Shown here: piece by piece, positions 10,401-20,489 of the stretch
Layout: each line of letters begins with the position of its first letter
Numbering within the stretch: the first letter of the stretch is position 1
From: Erwinia typographi
GTDB lineage: Bacteria; Pseudomonadota; Gammaproteobacteria; Enterobacterales; Enterobacteriaceae
Assembly (NCBI RefSeq): GCF_000773975.1
Contig: NZ_JRUQ01000029.1
Coordinates: forward strand, 90,235 to 154,234
DNA length: 64,000 nucleotides
Reading direction: 5' to 3'
Translations under genes and position numbers: made by a program
Notes under the pieces: generated by a model
What the model saw: only the letters and a program-made list of their open reading frames with translations
Databases searched by the model: none
Told to the model about the DNA's origin: nothing

Positions 10401-10434
10401 AGCTAACAGGTGTAAGCTGAACAAGTCCGATCAG
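10401..10434 (-). promoter_or_regulatory. FabR and FadR operators upstream of fabA
   Basis: AGCTAACA-GG-TGTAAGCT at 10401-10418 is a near-perfect palindrome matching the FabR box (AGCGTACA-NN-TGTACGCT) at 14 of 16 specified positions. Immediately adjacent, on the minus strand, CTGATCGGACTTGTTCA (10418-10434) matches the E. coli fabA FadR region as I remember it. Order and spacing relative to fabA are as in E. coli. The outer edge of the FadR site overlaps the last codons of lonH. Confidence 0.65.
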
Positions 10435-12185
10435 CTCTGGTTAAACCAGTTAAGCCAGCGCAGCGGCCAGGGACGATGACGTCCATCGTGCTGACTCATC
10501 TGGGCGATGCGCTCCTGTATAGATCTTAGCAGACAAGGGCCTTCTTCCTTATCCCACTCTGCCCCTGTCAGTAATGGCAGGGCCTCTTCCACGCTGCTGA
10601 CTGCCCAGATGTGGAATTTTCCTTCCCGCACGGCGTCGACTACCTCCTGCTGCAGCGAGAGGTGACGAACGTTGGCAAGAGGCATAATCACCCCCTGATT
10701 GCCGTTCAGCGTGCGCTGCTGGCAGATATGGAAAAAACCCTCAATTTTTTCGTTCAGCCCGCCAACCGGCTGCACGCGGCCAAACTGATCGACCGAACCG
10801 GTCACGGCAATTTGCTGCGTCAGCGGCCGACTGGAGAGGGCGCTGATTAGCGCACAAAGCTCGGCCAGCGAGGCACTGTCGCCGTCCACTTCAGAATAGG
10901 ACTGCTCAAAGACGACCGAGGCGGAGAAAGGCAGCTGCTGTTCAAGCTCAAGCTCGGAAATCAGCCAGGCCTGCATGATCATCATGCCTTTCGCATGGAT
11001 ATTCCCGCCCAGCTCAGCCTTACGCTCAACGTCGGTAAACTCGCCGTCGCCGACGTGCACCACGCAGCTGATGCGGGAAGGTTCTCCGAACGCGCGCGGA
11101 TGGCCTGGAAATTCGATGACCGAAAGAGCGTTAATTTGACCGACCATTTCGCCTTCGGTTTCTATCAGGATCTGATCGAGCAGAATTTCGTCGCGAATGC
11201 GCTCGGAAAGGAAGCCTTCCCGCCACGCGCGGCTTTCCAGCGCCGTTTGCAGCTGCTCGCCGTTAATCGACTGGTCCGGACTGTACATTGAGGCTTCCTG
11301 CAGCTGACGGACGATCCAGGCAGGGCACAGCGGCAGGGTATCCTGATCGCCAGTATAGCGAACCGCTTCGCGAATCAGCACTGGCCAGAAATCTGCAGCC
11401 AGCGGGCCATATCCCTCGCTTGCCGCAACGTTCAGCAGCCATTTCACCCACAGGCTTAGCTCTTCACTATCAACAATCTGGATATTTTCTTCAAACTCAG
11501 AATAGAGACACTGTGAGGCCAGCTCTGGCTCCATCTCCTGGAATTCAGCCAGTACGTCCCGATCGCCGGTGAGGACCAGCCGAAACTGCATCGGCATCGA
11601 GGGGAGGCTCACCGGCAGAGGGCGAGTTTCATCTGGAGAGTACCAGTCGAAGCGCTGTGTGGTAAGGATTTTCCGGATGCGCAGCCACAGTAATGGCTGT
11701 GCCATCAGCGTCCGCAGCGACAGGATTAGCGTGCCGCCATTCGCCCTGTGGACCAGTCCCGGCTCCAGCGTAATCGTGTTGTTGTGCACTCGCACGCAGC
11801 CCAGCAGCTGTTCGGCTTCAATCCAGTCGGCACGATGGACGCCGCCAGTGCTGGCAAAGTTATCCTGCTCAGACTTTGCCGGACGCCAGCTAACCGCCAG
11901 CCCTTCCGTGTGGTAGTGCCCCCCGTGGAGCTCCACCTCATCTTCTTCAGTAAGGGTAGAGAGAACCTCTTCCAGCAAAGCCTGATATTCGATATTTTCA
12001 GCGGTTTTCACCAGCATCAGCGGCAATTTAGCCGGCGTTTGCGTCAGCAGGCTCAGGCCATTAAACAGGCGTGACTGCACGGCATCAAAGCAGCTGGTAT
12101 CGTCTTCAGCTATTTGCAGGACCACGGGCTGAACGCTTTCGGTATCGGGCTGTAGGGCACGCCATTCAAGTCTATTGTTGGTCAA
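10431..12185 (-). CDS. ycbZ: Lon-type protease homologue LonH (YcbZ)
   Basis: Putative ATP-independent Lon-like serine protease of the LonB/YcbZ group, 584 residues (E. coli 586). The C-terminal proteolytic domain (about residues 350-560) has the Lon dyad: Ser437 in DGDSASLAE and Lys480 in GLNEKIEGF. The N-terminal half resembles a degenerate AAA region; HRANGGTLIL recalls Lon-B but no intact Walker A is visible. The start is TTG at 12185, aligning with the E. coli N-terminus (Met-Thr-x-x-Lys/Arg-Leu). The ribosome site is weak. The gene lies upstream of fabA on the same strand but separately regulated. Confidence 0.92.
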   Translation of the reverse strand: MTNNRLEWRALQPDTESVQPVVLQIAEDDTSCFDAVQSRLFNGLSLLTQTPAKLPLMLVKTAENIEYQALLEEVLSTLTEEDEVELHGGHYHTEGLAVSWRPAKSEQDNFASTGGVHRADWIEAEQLLGCVRVHNNTITLEPGLVHRANGGTLILSLRTLMAQPLLWLRIRKILTTQRFDWYSPDETRPLPVSLPSMPMQFRLVLTGDRDVLAEFQEMEPELASQCLYSEFEENIQIVDSEELSLWVKWLLNVAASEGYGPLAADFWPVLIREAVRYTGDQDTLPLCPAWIVRQLQEASMYSPDQSINGEQLQTALESRAWREGFLSERIRDEILLDQILIETEGEMVGQINALSVIEFPGHPRAFGEPSRISCVVHVGDGEFTDVERKAELGGNIHAKGMMIMQAWLISELELEQQLPFSASVVFEQSYSEVDGDSASLAELCALISALSSRPLTQQIAVTGSVDQFGRVQPVGGLNEKIEGFFHICQQRTLNGNQGVIMPLANVRHLSLQQEVVDAVREGKFHIWAVSSVEEALPLLTGAEWDKEEGPCLLRSIQERIAQMSQHDGRHRPWPLRWLNWFNQS

Positions 12186-12370
12186 AGTTATCGTATTTTT
12201 CTGAAATGAGTAAAAGCGGCATTATACAAGATTTCAGCCTGTTAAGCACCGTAGAGTAGCACTTCAGCCGATGTTGAGCTGCGGATTGCGATAACCGCCC
12301 CGTTTTCTTTACGGCACGCCTGAAAAAAGCTGTTATTCTAAACTTGTCACAAAGTCAGCATGAGATTCCG

Positions 12371-12826
12371 ATGAAATATCAGCAACTGGAAAATCTTGAA
12401 AGCGGTTGGAAATGGAAATACCTGGTGAAAAAGCACCGGGAGGGGGAAGCGATCACCCGATATCTGGAATACAGCGCGGCTCAGGTTGCAGTGGATGAAC
12501 TGCTGGCCATGGAAAACCGACCGGTAGAGGTTCTGACGTGGATTGCCCAGCATATCAATCCGGCGCTCGAAAACCGGATGAAACAAACCATTCGCGCTCG
12601 CCGTAAGCGTCACTTTAACGCTGAACATCAGCACACGCGCAAAAAATCTATCGATCTGGAGTACCTGGTCTGGCAACGCCTGGCTGGTTTGGCTCAGCGG
12701 CGTAACCGTACCCTGTCTGAAACCATAGTTCAGCTGATTGAGGATGCTGAACGAAAAGAAAAGTACGCCAATCAAATGTCCTCCCTTAAGCAGGACCTTC
12801 AGGCTATCCTCGGTAAACCTGAGTAA
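12371..12826 (+). CDS. matP: Macrodomain Ter organiser MatP
   Basis: DNA-binding protein that condenses the Ter macrodomain by binding matS sites and interacting with ZapB. The 151 residues (E. coli 150) begin [21 protein letters not shown]. The central basic stretch [20 protein letters not shown] is followed by the ribbon-helix-helix domain and a C-terminal coiled coil ([19 protein letters not shown]). An open frame starts 27 bases earlier, but ATG 12371 matches the family start. It is divergent from lonH and convergent with ompA, which is the E. coli arrangement. Confidence 0.96.
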   Translation: MKYQQLENLESGWKWKYLVKKHREGEAITRYLEYSAAQVAVDELLAMENRPVEVLTWIAQHINPALENRMKQTIRARRKRHFNAEHQHTRKKSIDLEYLVWQRLAGLAQRRNRTLSETIVQLIEDAERKEKYANQMSSLKQDLQAILGKPE

Positions 12827-12875
12827 CGGCCGCCGGAAACGCAGCGCTGCCGCTCACGTCATAAAATAAGATCAA

Positions 12876-12903
12876 AAAAAACCCCGCCGAAGCGGGGTTT
12901 TTC
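12876..12903. terminator. Bidirectional terminator between matP and ompA
   Basis: AAACCCCGC-cgaa-GCGGGGTTT, with an A run before and a T run after the stem, so it works on both strands. It ends ompA and matP transcripts. Confidence 0.88.
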
Positions 12904-12915
12904 ATCAAAGTGAAC

Positions 12916-13983
12916 TTAGCCCTGTGGCTGAGTTACAACGTCTTTGATGCCTTTAACTTCGATTTCTACGCGACGATCCGGTGCCAGGCAATCGATCAGG
13001 GCGTTACGGCCTTTCACGCTGTCACAGGTGTTGCCGGTAACTGGGTTAGATTCACCCATACCGCGTGCAGAGATCTTGTTAGAAGGGATGCCTTTAGAAA
13101 CGAGGTAGTCAACAACGGACTGAGCACGTTTCTCAGACAGTTTCTGGTTGTACTGGTCAGAACCGATACGGTCGGTGTAACCCAGAACAACAACTGAACC
13201 GTCTTTAGGATCCAGGGAGCTCAGCTGGGTGTACAGCTGATCCAGAGCCTGCTGACCTTCTGGCTTCAGAGTCGCTTTGTTGAAGGTAAACAGAACGTCT
13301 GACTTCAGAGTGAAACGCTTAGTTTCAACAACTGGCGCCGGAGCCGGAGCTGGCGCAGGTGCTGGAGCAGCTTCATCCTGACCGAAACGGTAAGAAACAC
13401 CCAGTGCTAACATGCCGTTGTCTGGACGAGCGCCAACGGTCTGTGCATCACCGATGTTGTTAACCCACTGGTAGTCCAGACGGGTTGCCCAGTTCTGAGT
13501 CAGAGCATATTCAACACCAACCGCGGCCAGTGGAGAAACACCCGTGTCGTGGTCGCTGATGCGGCCAGTCGTTGGGTTAGTCTGAGTAGAGTCTGCGCGC
13601 CATACCATGCCGCCCAGACGAGTATAAATGTCCAGATCGTCAGTGATTGGGTAGCTCAGTTTAGCAGCCAGTTGAACGCCCTGTGCTTTGAACGCGCCGT
13701 TAGTCACGTTGCCTTTGTTAGGCATGCGACCCAGCCAGTCATAACCCAGTTCGAAGCCCAGGTATTGGTTCGCCTGGTAGCCACCGAATGCACCTGCACC
13801 GAGCTGGCTTTCGTGGGTTGGACCGTCGTTGTTCTCATAACCATGACCGTAGTAACCGGTGTCATGATACTGAGACCAACCCAGTTTTGCACCAGTGTAC
13901 CAGGTGTTATCTTTAGGAGCGGCCTGCGCTACGGTAGCGAAGCCAGCCAGTGCCACTGCAATTGCGATAGCTGTCTTTTTCAT
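12916..13983 (-). CDS. ompA: Outer-membrane protein A
   Basis: Major outer-membrane porin and structural protein, 355 residues. A 21-residue Sec signal peptide ending in Ala-Gln-Ala precedes [18 protein letters not shown], the first beta strand of the eight-stranded barrel. A Pro/Ala hinge of alternating Ala-Pro repeats (about residue 210) joins the barrel to the C-terminal peptidoglycan-binding OmpA domain. That domain has [20 protein letters not shown], including the Asp and Arg that bind diaminopimelate, and a Cys pair (NTCDS...DCLAP). The four loops differ from E. coli, as usual. Codon choice looks like that of a highly expressed gene. Confidence 0.98.
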   Translation of the reverse strand: MKKTAIAIAVALAGFATVAQAAPKDNTWYTGAKLGWSQYHDTGYYGHGYENNDGPTHESQLGAGAFGGYQANQYLGFELGYDWLGRMPNKGNVTNGAFKAQGVQLAAKLSYPITDDLDIYTRLGGMVWRADSTQTNPTTGRISDHDTGVSPLAAVGVEYALTQNWATRLDYQWVNNIGDAQTVGARPDNGMLALGVSYRFGQDEAAPAPAPAPAPAPVVETKRFTLKSDVLFTFNKATLKPEGQQALDQLYTQLSSLDPKDGSVVVLGYTDRIGSDQYNQKLSEKRAQSVVDYLVSKGIPSNKISARGMGESNPVTGNTCDSVKGRNALIDCLAPDRRVEIEVKGIKDVVTQPQG

Positions 13984-14332
13984 TTTTGCGCCTCGTTATC
14001 ATCCAAATAGGCAATGAGCTTTAATTAGCCCTTTGATTAATCCTTCGCCGGGGTTGAAAGCGCTCGATTATGACTCGTCCAAAAAAGGGAGATTATTGAG
14101 CACCCTGGCGACGTAAAGTCTACAACGTAACAGCAAACTTACAAGTATGATGTGACGAAGGTCAGCAAAAAAAAGGGCGTTTAGACACAAATTTACACAT
14201 CTCCAGGCTAATTAAGCCTGAAAAAAGTCAGGGGAAAATGCTGCTAACCCATTGTCCAGCAGGGTCATAGCATAATCAGGGGCTTATCCGCTTCCCCGTA
14301 GAACTTTCTAATGGGAAAAATCTCATTTTTAC
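13984..14332 (-). promoter_or_regulatory. ompA promoter and leader region
   Basis: The gap of about 350 bases upstream of ompA. On the minus strand, TTGTAA (14139-14144), a 16-base spacer and TAGACT (14117-14122) make a likely promoter. The following bases (ACTTTACGTCGCCAGGGTGCTC) resemble the E. coli ompA start region, predicting an untranslated leader of roughly 120 bases. In E. coli the ompA leader controls mRNA stability and is targeted by the sRNA MicA; pairing was not checked here. The rest (about 14150-14332) holds no gene I can support. Confidence 0.6.
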
Positions 14333-14842
14333 TTAATGATACAAAGTAGAGTGAATTTTTAACCCGCCAAACGGTCTGGACGAAGCGATATTCACCCTAT
14401 CAGGACGCATAATCAGCCCTAAAGCCTGGCCGGCCATCGCCGCTTCCTGGAGCCGCTGACGATCTGCCATAGTAATCTCACCGGGTAACCAGCCTAACAC
14501 CACGCTGTAATTTCCTGTCTGGAGCGCTTTAATCATTGCTTCAACCGTGGTGATGGCGCCGGACTGATGTATCTGCATCACCTTATCCAGCGGTAACCCT
14601 GACTGGAGCAGCCAGCTGCGGCTCAATTTTTGCTGCGGCGTCAGCCAGAGCTGCCAGCGGGACTGAGTTCCCAACTGTTGCAGTAAAGGCAGCAGCAGCA
14701 TTTGCGTCATACCAGGCTGATTCTCGCTGTAGGTCAGCTCACTGATTAACCCTGTCGCTGGGGCAGGCTGCGCGTTGTCGCACTGCGCAGCAGCGCGCAG
14801 ACCAGTATTAACAGAAGAAGATTTCAGGGAATGAGTATGCAT
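14333..14842 (-). CDS. sulA: SOS cell-division inhibitor SulA
   Basis: Binds FtsZ and blocks septation during the SOS response; degraded by Lon. The ATG at 14842 gives 169 residues, the E. coli length. The longer open frame to 14968 would run across the LexA box and is rejected. The conserved core [30 protein letters not shown] and the C-terminal [11 protein letters not shown]on-recognition end are all present. A perfect LexA operator lies 21 bases upstream of the start. It sits between ompA and tfoX, as in E. coli. Confidence 0.95.
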   Translation of the reverse strand: MHTHSLKSSSVNTGLRAAAQCDNAQPAPATGLISELTYSENQPGMTQMLLLPLLQQLGTQSRWQLWLTPQQKLSRSWLLQSGLPLDKVMQIHQSGAITTVEAMIKALQTGNYSVVLGWLPGEITMADRQRLQEAAMAGQALGLIMRPDRVNIASSRPFGGLKIHSTLYH

Positions 14843-14862
14843 ATTGGCTTCGCTCACAAGGT

Positions 14863-14882
14863 CACTGTATGAATATACAGTA
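14863..14882 (-). promoter_or_regulatory. LexA (SOS) box of sulA
   Basis: CTGT-ATGAATAT-ACAG (14865-14880) fits the consensus CTGT-N8-ACAG exactly, with an AT-rich core and TA on one flank. It is placed just upstream of sulA. Confidence 0.9.
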
Positions 14883-15050
14883 TAGCGAGGGTGCCCAAAG
14901 ATCAACCTTATTTTTTGAAAACGCGTCGCAAAAACATCAGCCGATGGCTGATGAAGGCAAACATTCATTGAACTTGTAACGGCGATTGCCTATTTTTCTT
15001 GCCGGAAGGTGAAGTCGTAAGGACATCTCAAACGGAAAAGGACGCTGATT

Positions 15051-15680
15051 ATGCAAGATTCAAAAAGTAATATCATCAGAGCAAAACGCCAACTTTCCTC
15101 GTTGGGAGTGATACACAGCCGGAGTCAATTTGGCGGCTACAGCCTGTCTGTTGAACGTGTTGTGTTTGCGCTTGTCAGCGAAGGAGAACTTTATCTGCGC
15201 GCCTGTGAAGAGGCCAGGCCCTACCTTATTGAACGCAAAATGGAGCCGCTGTTGTTCAATAAGCGCGGCATTCCGGTTGCGCTGGAGTATTACCGCGTCG
15301 ACGGTTCTCTCTGGGAGGAGCCAGAACAGCTGGTTGCACTCTCTCAGCTTTGCCTGCGGGGCGCGTCGCAAGAGCGTACGCTTCAGCAAAAAAACCGTCG
15401 GCTGAAGGATCTGCCCAATCTTAGCCTGAAGCTGGAAGTTCAGCTCAGAAGAGTGGGCATTTCGACGGTGGAGATGCTGAAAGAGCAGGGGGCCAAGCGC
15501 AGTTGGCTGAAGCTACAGGCAAAGAATAAAAATATGGGCATTACCATTCTCTTTGCCCTGCAGGGGGCGATACAGGGCCTGCATTGCGAAGCGCTGCCGG
15601 TAGCAATAAAGGAAGAGCTCAGGCACTGGCACAGCGAAACGCTGCTGTCTCAATCCCTGAGCGAGCAGCGAAGCTGTTAA
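15051..15680 (+). CDS. tfoX: Competence regulator TfoX/Sxy
   Basis: Co-activator that, with CRP, turns on CRP-S promoters of DNA-uptake genes in gamma-proteobacteria. The 209 residues equal the length of E. coli Sxy. The N-terminal TfoX domain (about 10-105) contains FGGYSLSVERVVFALVSEGELYLRA. The C-terminal helix-hairpin-helix-like domain (about 120-200) contains RLKDLPNLSLKLEVQLRRVGI and an ALQGAIQGLHCEALP motif. It is divergent from sulA and overlaps the convergent yccS stop by four bases. Whether this organism is competent cannot be told from this gene. Confidence 0.93.
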   Translation: MQDSKSNIIRAKRQLSSLGVIHSRSQFGGYSLSVERVVFALVSEGELYLRACEEARPYLIERKMEPLLFNKRGIPVALEYYRVDGSLWEEPEQLVALSQLCLRGASQERTLQQKNRRLKDLPNLSLKLEVQLRRVGISTVEMLKEQGAKRSWLKLQAKNKNMGITILFALQGAIQGLHCEALPVAIKEELRHWHSETLLSQSLSEQRSC

Positions 15681-17815
15681 TCCACCAGCACCTGTCTCTT
15701 TAACTGAGCGATTTCAGGCAGTAAAGCGATCAACAGGCCGACCTGCTGTAACACCAAAGGCTCTTTCGTTTCCGGGTCGGCCTCTGTGGCCGCAAGGCGT
15801 TCAGCGAGATTTGCCAGCAGCCGCTGCGCTTTTGCCTCATCAACCACCTCGATATGGAGCACGTCGTCGACGTAGCACACCGCGTCATCCATCAGTTGCA
15901 GCATCGAAGGCCTGGTCATTTTTTCACGGTGTGCGCCCAGGGCCGAAATGTAGCTGAGGAAGGAGTGATTCAGGCAGAGCAGGCGAAACGCCGCCTCGCG
16001 TAATGCCGGTGAGGTTTTTTTTTCCGCAGAGATGTTCGATACCACGGAAGCGAGTTCGGCATCGCCATTGTGCGCATCGCGGCGCGCTACCCGGTAGTCA
16101 AGCCGGTTATCTTTGCCCTGATGATACTGCACCAGAATGGCGTCCAGATAGCGGCAGTTAGCGGTTAGCGTTCGTTCGGCAACGGAAGATAAACGACGGA
16201 AGCGCCAGTCTGGCCAGATAAAGGCCACGGCAAGCCAGGCAATGCCGCAGCCCAGTAGCGTATCAAAAATGCGCGGCAGAGCGATCTCGAAGCCTTCCCC
16301 CAGCAGGTTAAAGCAGAACAGCACCAGCAGCGTGATAAACATCGTGGCATGGGCATACTGCGACTGTCTGAAGGCAAAAAACAGCACGCCGGTTATCACG
16401 ATCAGGCACAGCTGCCCCTCTACCGAAGGGACCAGCCACAGCAGAGGCAGACCGATAACAATACCGGCGACCGTGCCCGCGATACGCAGCGCCAGCCTGC
16501 GCCTGGTCGCATTGTAATTGGGCTGACAAACAAACAGGCTGGTCAGCAAAATCCAGTAGCCGTGCTGAAGGCCGGTTAACTGGATAAAACTATAGCCAAC
16601 GCAGAGCAGCAGGGACATGCGCACCGCATGGCGAAACAGCGGTGATTCTGGCGAAAGATGACGGCCAAGACGCAGTCTGATATCCGCCAGACCGGTCAGC
16701 CCCTCGCTGGAAAGCGTCAGATCATGGCCTGGCGCCTGGTTTTCGAGGAGCTGTTCAGACTCGATGGTTGCCAACTGAGCGTCGATGGCCTTCAGGTTAT
16801 TCAGCAGATAGTCCATCGCTTTTACCTCACTGCTGCCGGGCCGGGCGGCGGACAGACGCTCAAGGGCGGCGTTGAGGTGGATAAACGCGCGCTCAAAGCG
16901 GCTGTTATGCAAATAGGTTTCGCGCAGCAGAATGCAGTTTGCCAACTGCTGGCAGGCTTTGGCCTGTAGCGTCAGCAGCCGTTGAAAGCGAAACAGGATA
17001 TCGCTATAGCGATATTCCTGGCGCAGCGCCTGATACTGCGCGTGGGAGGAGCTGGCTCGCTCATGAATATCCTGGGCGACAAAATAATAGTGCAGCGTAC
17101 GGCGGGTACTGCGCTGCCCCCGATCGCCCCTCAGGCGGGACTGAATGGATATTTTGGTCTGGTTCAGCGTGGCGACCAACTGACTGTTGGCCATTGCGAC
17201 ATCAATCAGCGAGGCATTATCGTTTTCTTCAGTATCCGGGTCGAACAGGCTGGCTTTGGCCTCAAGATAGACGGCAAGCCCGTCGAAACAGCGAGCGATG
17301 TTCTCCTGCAAAGGACGGACGGGAAAAATCAGGTGGCCGGTCAGCGTCAGCAGGTTGTACCAGATGGCGCCGAGCAGCAGCAGCGAAGGCTGGAGATACC
17401 ACTGCGGAAACAGCCCAAGACCGAGCAGAGTATAAATCGCGATGAGCAGTGCGCCAAAGGCGATGGTGGCATAGCGCTGCCCCAGCGCCCCAAGCAGTAT
17501 AAAACCCCAGGTGGAGAGCGCCAGACCAGCGGTAAAAAGCCAGGGGTAAGGGGAGAGCAGCTCCACCGAAACCGAGGCAACACAGAAGCAAACCAGGGTG
17601 ATTAACAGGTTGCGCAGTCTGCCGCTGAGGCGATCGTCAAGGTCGGCAAGCGCGGCGGCTACCACGCCCAGCGTCAGCGGAATGGTCCAGGTTATCTGCC
17701 CCAGCCACCAGGGCACGCCTGCGGTGCCAAGCAGAGCAATGAAGATGCGCAGATTGTAGAGCAATGCGCTGTTGTAGGCGTAGCGCCGCATTCCTGTACT
17801 TAACGATAGGCGCAT
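15677..17815 (-). CDS. yccS: Inner-membrane FUSC-family protein YccS
   Basis: Large membrane protein of the YccS/YhfK (fusaric-acid-resistance-like) family, 712 residues. Two blocks of about five to six hydrophobic helices (roughly 20-150 and 385-530) are separated by a cytoplasmic domain rich in charged residues, with a further soluble domain at the C-terminus. The substrate of YccS is not established, so export of an aromatic acid is only a family inference. The start ATG and context (next to yccF, convergent with tfoX) match E. coli. Confidence 0.9.
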   Translation of the reverse strand: MRLSLSTGMRRYAYNSALLYNLRIFIALLGTAGVPWWLGQITWTIPLTLGVVAAALADLDDRLSGRLRNLLITLVCFCVASVSVELLSPYPWLFTAGLALSTWGFILLGALGQRYATIAFGALLIAIYTLLGLGLFPQWYLQPSLLLLGAIWYNLLTLTGHLIFPVRPLQENIARCFDGLAVYLEAKASLFDPDTEENDNASLIDVAMANSQLVATLNQTKISIQSRLRGDRGQRSTRRTLHYYFVAQDIHERASSSHAQYQALRQEYRYSDILFRFQRLLTLQAKACQQLANCILLRETYLHNSRFERAFIHLNAALERLSAARPGSSEVKAMDYLLNNLKAIDAQLATIESEQLLENQAPGHDLTLSSEGLTGLADIRLRLGRHLSPESPLFRHAVRMSLLLCVGYSFIQLTGLQHGYWILLTSLFVCQPNYNATRRRLALRIAGTVAGIVIGLPLLWLVPSVEGQLCLIVITGVLFFAFRQSQYAHATMFITLLVLFCFNLLGEGFEIALPRIFDTLLGCGIAWLAVAFIWPDWRFRRLSSVAERTLTANCRYLDAILVQYHQGKDNRLDYRVARRDAHNGDAELASVVSNISAEKKTSPALREAAFRLLCLNHSFLSYISALGAHREKMTRPSMLQLMDDAVCYVDDVLHIEVVDEAKAQRLLANLAERLAATEADPETKEPLVLQQVGLLIALLPEIAQLKRQVLVD

Positions 17816-17823
17816 GGCGGCAC

Positions 17824-18270
17824 TCAGTTGAACCGGCTACGGGCGTTAGCTTCGCGAGCGGCTTTTGCCACCTCAACACTCACCACCCGGCGGCCTACCG
17901 GCCACAGGGCGATGGCGGCGATTTTAAAATTCGCAATCCCTACCGGGATGCCAATGATGGTGATGCACTGGGCAATGCCGGTCATAATATGCATGATGCA
18001 CAGCCACCAGCCGAACAGGACAAACCAGAAGATATTCAGCAGCGTGCCGCCCGTATTCATCAGCGCATTTTTACGGCCCGGCTCCAGCTCGTCGACGTGT
18101 ATCGCCTCGTTGCCGTAGGGCAGCAGAGAAAGTCTGGTGATCTCCCAGCAGGAGCGGGTCAGCGGTAAGGTGAAGATCAAAATAATGCTGACCAGGGTGG
18201 CAATCAGCCAGGATAGCGTGGTCAGAAAACCACCTAAAACAAAATTCAGAATGTTTAAAACAGTACGCAT
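17824..18270 (-). CDS. yccF: Inner-membrane protein YccF
   Basis: Small membrane protein with two tandem YccF domains (PF03733 type), 148 residues as in E. coli. Start at ATG 18270 (Met-Arg-Thr-Val-Leu-Asn-Ile-Leu-Asn-Phe). The open frame runs further upstream but without family similarity. Two similar halves each have a hydrophobic hairpin followed by a Gly/Ile-rich turn: LNFVLGGFLTTLSWLIAT and LLNIFWFVLFGWWLCIMH, with GIPVGIANFKIAAIALWPVGR. Function unknown. It ends eight bases before yccS, so the two probably share a transcript. Confidence 0.92.
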   Translation of the reverse strand: MRTVLNILNFVLGGFLTTLSWLIATLVSIILIFTLPLTRSCWEITRLSLLPYGNEAIHVDELEPGRKNALMNTGGTLLNIFWFVLFGWWLCIMHIMTGIAQCITIIGIPVGIANFKIAAIALWPVGRRVVSVEVAKAAREANARSRFN

Positions 18271-18403
18271 TGGTTCACTTCCCTTACAGTGCGCGGAGCT
18301 TAGTAATACAATGCGTTGATTGTAGCGCGTTTTAACTCTGGAGCGGTACACTCCCGCCAGCTAAACTACAGCCCATTGAAACAACCACAGCCAGAGGCAG
18401 GTC

Positions 18404-20458
18404 ATGGAACTGAAAGCAACGTCGCTGGGTAAGCATCTGGCGCAACATCCCTACAATCGGGTGCGGCTGTTGGCCGCAGGCGTTGAGGTGAGTGGTGAAA
18501 AGCATGAATATCTCATCCCCTTTAACCAGCTGATAGCAATTAAATGCAAGCGTGGCATGGTATGGGGCGAGCTGGAATTTGCTCTGCCGGAAGACAAAGT
18601 CGTGCGCCTGCATGGCACCGAGTGGCAGGAAACCCAGCGTTTCTACCATTACCTTAACCAGGCGTGGCAGCGCTGGAGTGAAGAGATGAGCGAGGTGGCG
18701 GCCGGGGTGCTGAATAAGCTGGTCGCCCAGCTTCGCGACGGTGAACAGCAGGATAAATGGCTGAAGCGCAGCGATATGGCGGGCTGGCGGGAGGCAATCC
18801 ATGAGGCGTTCTCCTCGCTGCCTCTGCCGGTAGAGCGGCTGGATGAATTTGATAACTGCCGTGAGGCCTGGCAGTTCTGCCTTGCCTGGCTGGACGGCAG
18901 CGATGCGCAGCGGCAGAAGCGCAATGACCAGTGGTCAGAAAAAATGCTCAGTCAGTATGCTGACTTCTTTAATACCGTTGAAACCTCTCCGCTCAATCCT
19001 TCACAGGCGAAAGCCGTGGTGAATGGCGAGGACTCACTGCTGGTACTGGCCGGAGCCGGAAGCGGGAAAACCTCGGTGCTGGTGGCCCGTGCGGGCTGGC
19101 TGCTGATGCGCAACCAGGCGAGCCCAGGACAGATCCTGCTGCTGGCTTTTGGTCGCCAGGCGGCGGAGGAGATGAACGAACGGATCAAAGACCGACTGAA
19201 AACCGATGGTATTCAGGCGCGTACTTTCCACTCGCTGGCGCTGAATATTATCCAGCAGGGCAGTAATAAATCCCCTTCAATCAGCAAGCTTGAAACCGAT
19301 GCCTCACTCCGCCATAAGCTACTGATTAACGTCTGGCGCCAGCAGTGCAGTGAAAAGAAGGCCCATGCCAACGGCTGGCGGCAGTGGCTGCAGGATGAGC
19401 TGGAGTGGGAGCTGACGGAAGGCGATTTCTGGAAGGAAGAGCGGCTGGCTAAACGTCTCGCCAGCCGTCTTGAGCGCTGGCTGGGGTTGATGCGTATGCA
19501 CGGCGGCGCGCAGGCGGCAATGATTGATTCGGCGCCGGAAGAGGTTCGCGATCTCTTCGCAAAACGGGTGAAGCTGATGGCCCCGCTGATGAAGGCCTGG
19601 AAAAGCGCGTTGAAGGAAGAGGGCGCGGTAGATTTCTCCGGGCTTATCCATCAGGCGGTCAATATTCTGGATAAAGGGCGTTTTATCAGCCCGTGGAAAC
19701 ACATTCTGGTCGATGAATTTCAGGATATCTCCCCGCAGCGCGCTGCGCTGCTGGCGGCGCTCAGACGGCAGAATAAGCAAACCACGCTGTTTGCCGTGGG
19801 GGATGACTGGCAGGCCATTTACCGCTTCAGCGGCGCTGAGATGACCTTGACCACCGCTTTCCATCACCACTTTGGCGAAGGCGATCGCTGCGTGCTGGAT
19901 ACCACCTACCGTTTTAACGACCGGATTGGCGAGATTGCCAACAAATTTGTTCAGAGCAACCCTTATCAGTTGAAAAAACCGTTGAATAGTCTCAGCAAGG
20001 GCAACAAAAAATCGATTTCACTGCTGCCTGAAGCCCAGTTGGAAGCGCTGCTGAATAAAATAAGCGGCTATGCCACACCGGATGAGCGGGTGTTGATCCT
20101 CGCTCGCTATCACCATTTGCGACCGACGCTGCTGGACAAGGCGAAGACCCGCTGGCCGAAGTTGCGGATTGATTTCACCACCATCCACGCCAGCAAAGGC
20201 CAGCAGGCGGACTATGTCCTGCTGCTTGGATTACAGTCGGGCAAAGAGGGGTTTCCTGCGCCAGCCAGAGAGTCGGTGATGGAGCAGGCGCTGCTGCCGC
20301 AGCCGGAAGATTTCCCGGATGCCGAAGAGCGCAGGCTGGCCTATGTCGCCATCACCCGAGCCAAACAGCAGGTGTGGCTACTCTTCGATAAGGAGCATCC
20401 TTCGGACTTTGTTGATGAGATAAAGCGGCTGGGCGTGCCGGTATTACGCAAGCCTTAA
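18404..20458 (+). CDS. helD: DNA helicase IV HelD
   Basis: Superfamily 1 3'-5' DNA helicase (UvrD/Rep relatives), 684 residues as in E. coli. An N-terminal domain of about 190 residues precedes the ATPase core. Motif Q is seen in NPSQAKAV, Walker A in AGAGSGKTSVL, Walker B in ILVDEFQDIS, motif III in VGDDWQAIYRFSGAE, motif V in TTIHASKGQQADYV, and motif VI in AYVAITRAKQQVWL. It is convergent with mgsA, with a hairpin between them. Confidence 0.96.
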   Translation: MELKATSLGKHLAQHPYNRVRLLAAGVEVSGEKHEYLIPFNQLIAIKCKRGMVWGELEFALPEDKVVRLHGTEWQETQRFYHYLNQAWQRWSEEMSEVAAGVLNKLVAQLRDGEQQDKWLKRSDMAGWREAIHEAFSSLPLPVERLDEFDNCREAWQFCLAWLDGSDAQRQKRNDQWSEKMLSQYADFFNTVETSPLNPSQAKAVVNGEDSLLVLAGAGSGKTSVLVARAGWLLMRNQASPGQILLLAFGRQAAEEMNERIKDRLKTDGIQARTFHSLALNIIQQGSNKSPSISKLETDASLRHKLLINVWRQQCSEKKAHANGWRQWLQDELEWELTEGDFWKEERLAKRLASRLERWLGLMRMHGGAQAAMIDSAPEEVRDLFAKRVKLMAPLMKAWKSALKEEGAVDFSGLIHQAVNILDKGRFISPWKHILVDEFQDISPQRAALLAALRRQNKQTTLFAVGDDWQAIYRFSGAEMTLTTAFHHHFGEGDRCVLDTTYRFNDRIGEIANKFVQSNPYQLKKPLNSLSKGNKKSISLLPEAQLEALLNKISGYATPDERVLILARYHHLRPTLLDKAKTRWPKLRIDFTTIHASKGQQADYVLLLGLQSGKEGFPAPARESVMEQALLPQPEDFPDAEERRLAYVAITRAKQQVWLLFDKEHPSDFVDEIKRLGVPVLRKP

Positions 20459-20460
20459 AA

Positions 20461-20482
20461 GAAAAGCGTGCCGCGGCACGCT
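20461..20482 (-). terminator. Terminator of mgsA
   Basis: Perfect 18-bp palindrome AGCGTGCC/GGCACGCT (20465-20482). On the minus strand it is followed by TTTTCTTTT, so it ends mgsA transcription, just beyond the helD stop. Confidence 0.75.
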
Positions 20483-20489
20483 CAGAGGC